64,000 bases of DNA from Pardosa pseudoannulata (Eukaryota; Arthropoda; Arachnida; Araneae; Lycosidae): assembly GCA_032207245.1 (NCBI GenBank), contig CM063500.1:64061930-64125929 (forward strand). The letters run 5' to 3'. The notes under the pieces were generated by a model, which saw only the letters and a program-made list of their open reading frames with translations, did not search any database and was not told the DNA's origin. The position numbers and the translations under genes were made by a program. Below, piece by piece: positions 60,169 through 64,000 of the stretch (position 1 is its first letter; every line of letters begins with the position of its first letter).

Positions 60169-61189
60169 TCTTTATAAATTCTATCAAAAATTTTACTAAA
60201 CTCTTATAACACAAATTAAAATAAATCTGTGTATGTATTTTAAATGTATCACAAGGCAGGAAATGGGAAGATCAAAATGAACTACGATGGAAACTCGATC
60301 CCGCATTGATCTTTTGATTCATTTAGTCCCAATCGAATTAATAATATTTTTACCCCATTCATCGTTTCCAGATTCTTGATTTCAGGACATATCGCTGAAA
60401 GATTTCGGTCCTGTTGTTTTGCTTTCTCTAATATATCGCTGGTACGAAAGATGATAGGAAAATTGCCTAAACGTCCAGCATTTCTGAATAATTTCCTGCA
60501 ACTTTTTTTTTGTGTGTTGCAATCTTAAGCTTCTTAATTGGGTAATACAAAAAATGTTTTTAAGTGATTGCGTTGTGTTAAAAATTTAGTTGAATTCCTT
60601 CAGCTCCTATAGAGACTACTTACATAAAAAAGTCTCATTATCCCTCGTGTTGTAAAAAAGTAGATCGTAGCGTTCAAAACCATCTTCTGAAGAATTAAAT
60701 GCGTACTCTTTTTTGGATATTCACACTTCTATTATATAAATTATTACGAAAATTTACATGTGCTTTACTTATTGGCACCCCATCGATTATCAATAAACCC
60801 ACAGAATATCGAGTGGGAACACAATGTTGTGCTCCGAATTTTATTGATTAAAATATCCTTTATAATGATAGACTTTGTAACTGAATTAAGATCCCATCTC
60901 CAAAAAATGATTAATTTGTGAATTATGCTTTCTACTATAACACGAATCAAATCATGTATGGGGGTATTGTAATTACTGGAAAAGTATCATCACGCATAAG
61001 GCTTGGTTGTCAATTTGTGTTGTAAGAACAACTGAGTGTTTAAAAATCATTCTTGGTCTTAAAAATCATTAATTGATTCTCTAAGGTAAGAACAGTTTAA
61101 TGTCACAGCCTCTTGAAAATAAATATCAAGGAGAAAATCAAGACATTTTTGGTGAAATAGTTGAAATGATTCATTCCTGAGATGATAGC
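60169..61189. other. No gene recognised
   Basis: AT-rich sequence. A 61-codon minus frame at 60765 lacks a family signature. Confidence 0.5.
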
Positions 61190-61193
61190 TTAA

Positions 61194-61502
61194 CGCGTTG
61201 ACTGTCACAGTAATTTTCAGAAATCTGGCCTAAAATGACAAATTGATTTAACCATATTATATTATTCTTGGAATAATAATTATATTTTTTGCTCGTTTTT
61301 TAATAAATTTTCTGTTTATGCAAGCCAGCATTGATTTCTTGTTCTTTTCTCAGAAGCCACCTATCAGTATGATCACTGATATATTACGAGTTTATTCGTA
61401 GCTTCACAAAAGTGGCAAGTAAGCACAATACGAGATAACTCGTAGCAGGAGTCCTAGAAAGAACGCAATCTACGAGTTATCTCGTAGTTAACAGCCAACG
61501 TG
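61194..61502. mobile_element. TTAA-flanked (piggyBac-like) MITE
   Basis: TTAA at 61190-61193 and 61503-61506 bounds a 309-bp segment with inverted ends CGCGTTGACTGTCAC and the inverse of CACGTTGGCTGTTAAC. It contains inverted ACTCGTAG/CTACGAGT motifs and no transposase. Confidence 0.65.
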
Positions 61503-61910
61503 TTAAAAATGATTAGTTCTTTGGATGATTACTTATATACTATTGCAGAGAAATCCAATTTTAATTTAAGTTCTAACTTAATGCAATTCGTTCATGTTTC
61601 ATACATTCTCTGGATGATTAAATATACACCATTGTAGAGAAATCCAATTTTAATTTAAATTGTAATTGCATGCTACTCGTTCATATTTTATTCATTCTTT
61701 GTATGATTACATGTATACTGTTGTAGAAAATCCAATATTAATTTAGTTTATAACCTAATGCGATGTGATATTATTTTGTATCACACTCATGATTTATATT
61801 AGCTTCGATCAGTAAAAATATTTCAAATTGAAAATCAAAATATTTAAAGTGATATAATATAAACATATTAGAAATAGATCAATGGTAATAAAAAAATATT
61901 AAACTATCAA

Positions 61911-62083
61911 AAACTTTGTATTATATATTAGATAGCTATATAAACTTTTGTGACAGACATATTATATATTAGATAGAATATGTAAACCTTTGTGATAGAC
62001 GTATTATATATTAGTTAGATATGTAAACATTTGTGACAGGTGTATTATATATTAGTTAGATATGTAAACATTTGTGACAGGTG

Positions 62084-62143
<60 letters not shown>

Positions 62144-62812
62144 AACTTTTGTGACAAACGTATTATATATTAGATATGTAAATATTTGTGACAGACGTAT
62201 TATATATTTGATAGATCTATAAACTTTTGTGACGGATGTATTATACATTACATAGATATGTAACCATTTGTGACAGACGTATTATATATTTAATAGATAT
62301 ATAAACTTTTTTGACAGTTGTATTATATATTAGATAGATATGTAAACATTTGTGACAGATGTATTATATATCTGATAGATATATAAACTTTTGTGACAGT
62401 CGTGTTATATATTAGGTAGATATGTAAACATTTGCGACAGACGTATTATATATTTGATAGATATATAAACCTTTGTGACAGACGTATTTTATATTAGATA
62501 GATATGTAACCATTTGTGATAGACGTATTATATATACGATTAGATATATAAACTTTTGTGACAGTCATATTATACATTAGATAGATATGTAATCATTTGT
62601 GACAGATGTATTATAAATTTGATAGATATATAAACTTTTGTGACAGACGTATTATATATTAGATATATATGTAAACATTTGTGACAAATGTATTATATAT
62701 TTGATAGATATATAAACTTTTGTGACAGACGTATTATATATTAGATAGATATGTAAACATTTGTGACAGACGTATTATATATTTGATAGATATATAAACT
62801 TTTGTGACAGAC
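61911..62812 (+). repeat. Satellite of about 40-bp units in an 80-bp dimer pattern
   Basis: The core TTTGTGACAGACGTATTATA repeats about 22 times. Along most of the array, units with TATGTAAACA alternate with units carrying TATATAAACT, giving an 80-bp higher-order period. A (TA)n expansion at 62088-62133 lies inside one unit. Confidence 0.92.
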
Positions 62813-64000
62813 TTTTAATTATTAGGGGTATAAGTATGTGCTTCTAAATATTAAGTGTATTTATATTTATAGATGATCAGGGATATTTTATGCATTGGTA
62901 AAAGGAAATTCTTTCTAATACTTTAATAAATAAAAAATCACTAAAGCAAATCACGGGAATAAAGTTATTTATCAGTCAACATGCATGTTGTCAACAGGGA
63001 ATAAAGTATCATTATGTCTTACATTGTTATTAATAAAGATATATAAAGATGAATCATAACAACAAGCTTTTAAATATTGTGCCCAACATTGTTATCGATT
63101 AAAATTACTATCAATGAAGACATATCAAGCAAAAAGAGATAATAAGTCACGTCGAGACGATGAGCTGAAAATTTATTCGAAATAGAAACAGGTCCGGGAT
63201 AACCCAGCAAATATTTCCCCGAAGGTATCTTCAAACATACGTTTAGAGCCGGTCCCGCCATAGTCGATTAGAGCTAATTGGAGATTAACTGCTATATATT
63301 TATAAGGTAAGTAATTTTTGATTAGATCTAATCTACTATATAAAGACCGGACCGTATGGTAGTATTTGGGTGGTGGGAAAATTTTCAGCAGGGTTATTAC
63401 TACCTGTCTGGGAGGATTACAGATTTGCTTGTAAAAATTTGCCAATTAGTTTTCAGAACTGGCAACTTGGCTACTATCGGTGGTTGCAAGCTATGCTTGT
63501 TGAGAGATTTCTTTAAAGATAGAAAAAAGTAAGAACTCTTTTACTTTTTTCTGCAGTATAATTGCAGTTTAATTTTTATTAATTTTCGTAAACGTAAACA
63601 CAAACCACATACAAGCTACCGGCTGAAATTGTTCGTATGTTTTCGGCGTACTCCGGTGTGATATAAAGGTACCACAAGCATGCGAGCACATACTTTTTCT
63701 AAAGTAGTGGTGGGTAGAAATTGGCATCACAGACCATTAGTTGCAGTGTGAACAGTTTTGTCTTATCTACCGTGTCTGCCGTTGTCTTGTCTTATTAAAA
63801 AGTTGTTGCATTTTTCAATCTAGCTGTACATCTTACAGGTATTTTATAAGATTTTATTACACCTATATAAGTTAGTGGTACACAATTTGTAATCGATTTT
63901 TCGATAACTTCTATTTGTCCAAATGTTGGACAAATTTTGTGTTGAATTAGAAATATTGGAGAAGAAAAAATGTGATCTTTGTTCACAACACAAGTGGTCT
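62813..64000. other. Right-end stretch, no gene recognised
   Basis: Mixed AT-rich and ordinary-composition sequence. Frames at 63070 and 63173 have no recognisable domain. Confidence 0.5.

Noticed and set aside
59131..62812. CRISPR-like arrays
   Set aside because: Repeats are contiguous, with no unique spacers, and the DNA is eukaryotic.

Overview
This window is AT-rich animal nuclear DNA with long introns and very dense transposon debris. Tc1-like, pogo-like, hAT, PIF/Harbinger-like, TTAA-flanked and Helitron elements are present, along with tRNA-derived SINEs and (TA)n tracts. The two conserved genes are metazoan in sequence. The organism is most likely an arthropod, and a chelicerate such as a spider would fit, but that is inference. 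There are no bacterial features.

Region 1 (about 1-23.4 kb) is ETFDH on the minus strand, encoding the mitochondrial electron-transfer-flavoprotein:ubiquinone oxidoreductase. I resolved twelve coding exons, from the start codon at 23440 to position 8. They give about 554 codons, and the last exon, with the remaining iron-sulphur cysteines, lies off the left edge. All exon joins keep the reading frame. Two introns need GC donors. The introns hold a SINE, pogo-like and hAT-like MITEs, a PIF-like MITE, a dead Tc1-like element and local tandem duplications.

Region 2 (23.44-23.86 kb) is a 422-bp gap between the two start codons, probably a shared bidirectional promoter. Region 3 (23,863-27,963) is FANCI on the plus strand, a complete 1366-codon ORF with no intron. 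Its 3' flank carries a 200-bp tandem repeat, with candidate poly(A) signals near 29.15-29.17 kb.

Region 4 (29-64 kb) shows no convincing host gene. It contains nested elements: a pogo-like element holding a PIF-like MITE; Helitron copies, two of which share an identical 3' flank; a BED-finger hAT remnant; a 3.2-kb array of 14 near-identical 193-bp cores separated by A-runs of 21-54 bases; a 3-kb hAT carrying at least three Helitron copies; and a larger repeat family with a tRNA-like internal promoter and interleaved inverted repeats. There is also a Tc1-like element whose transposase frame is broken by one stop codon, a three-unit 346-bp repeat and a 40/80-bp satellite.

The two host genes act in unrelated pathways (mitochondrial electron transfer and DNA crosslink repair). 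Only their shared promoter region links them here.
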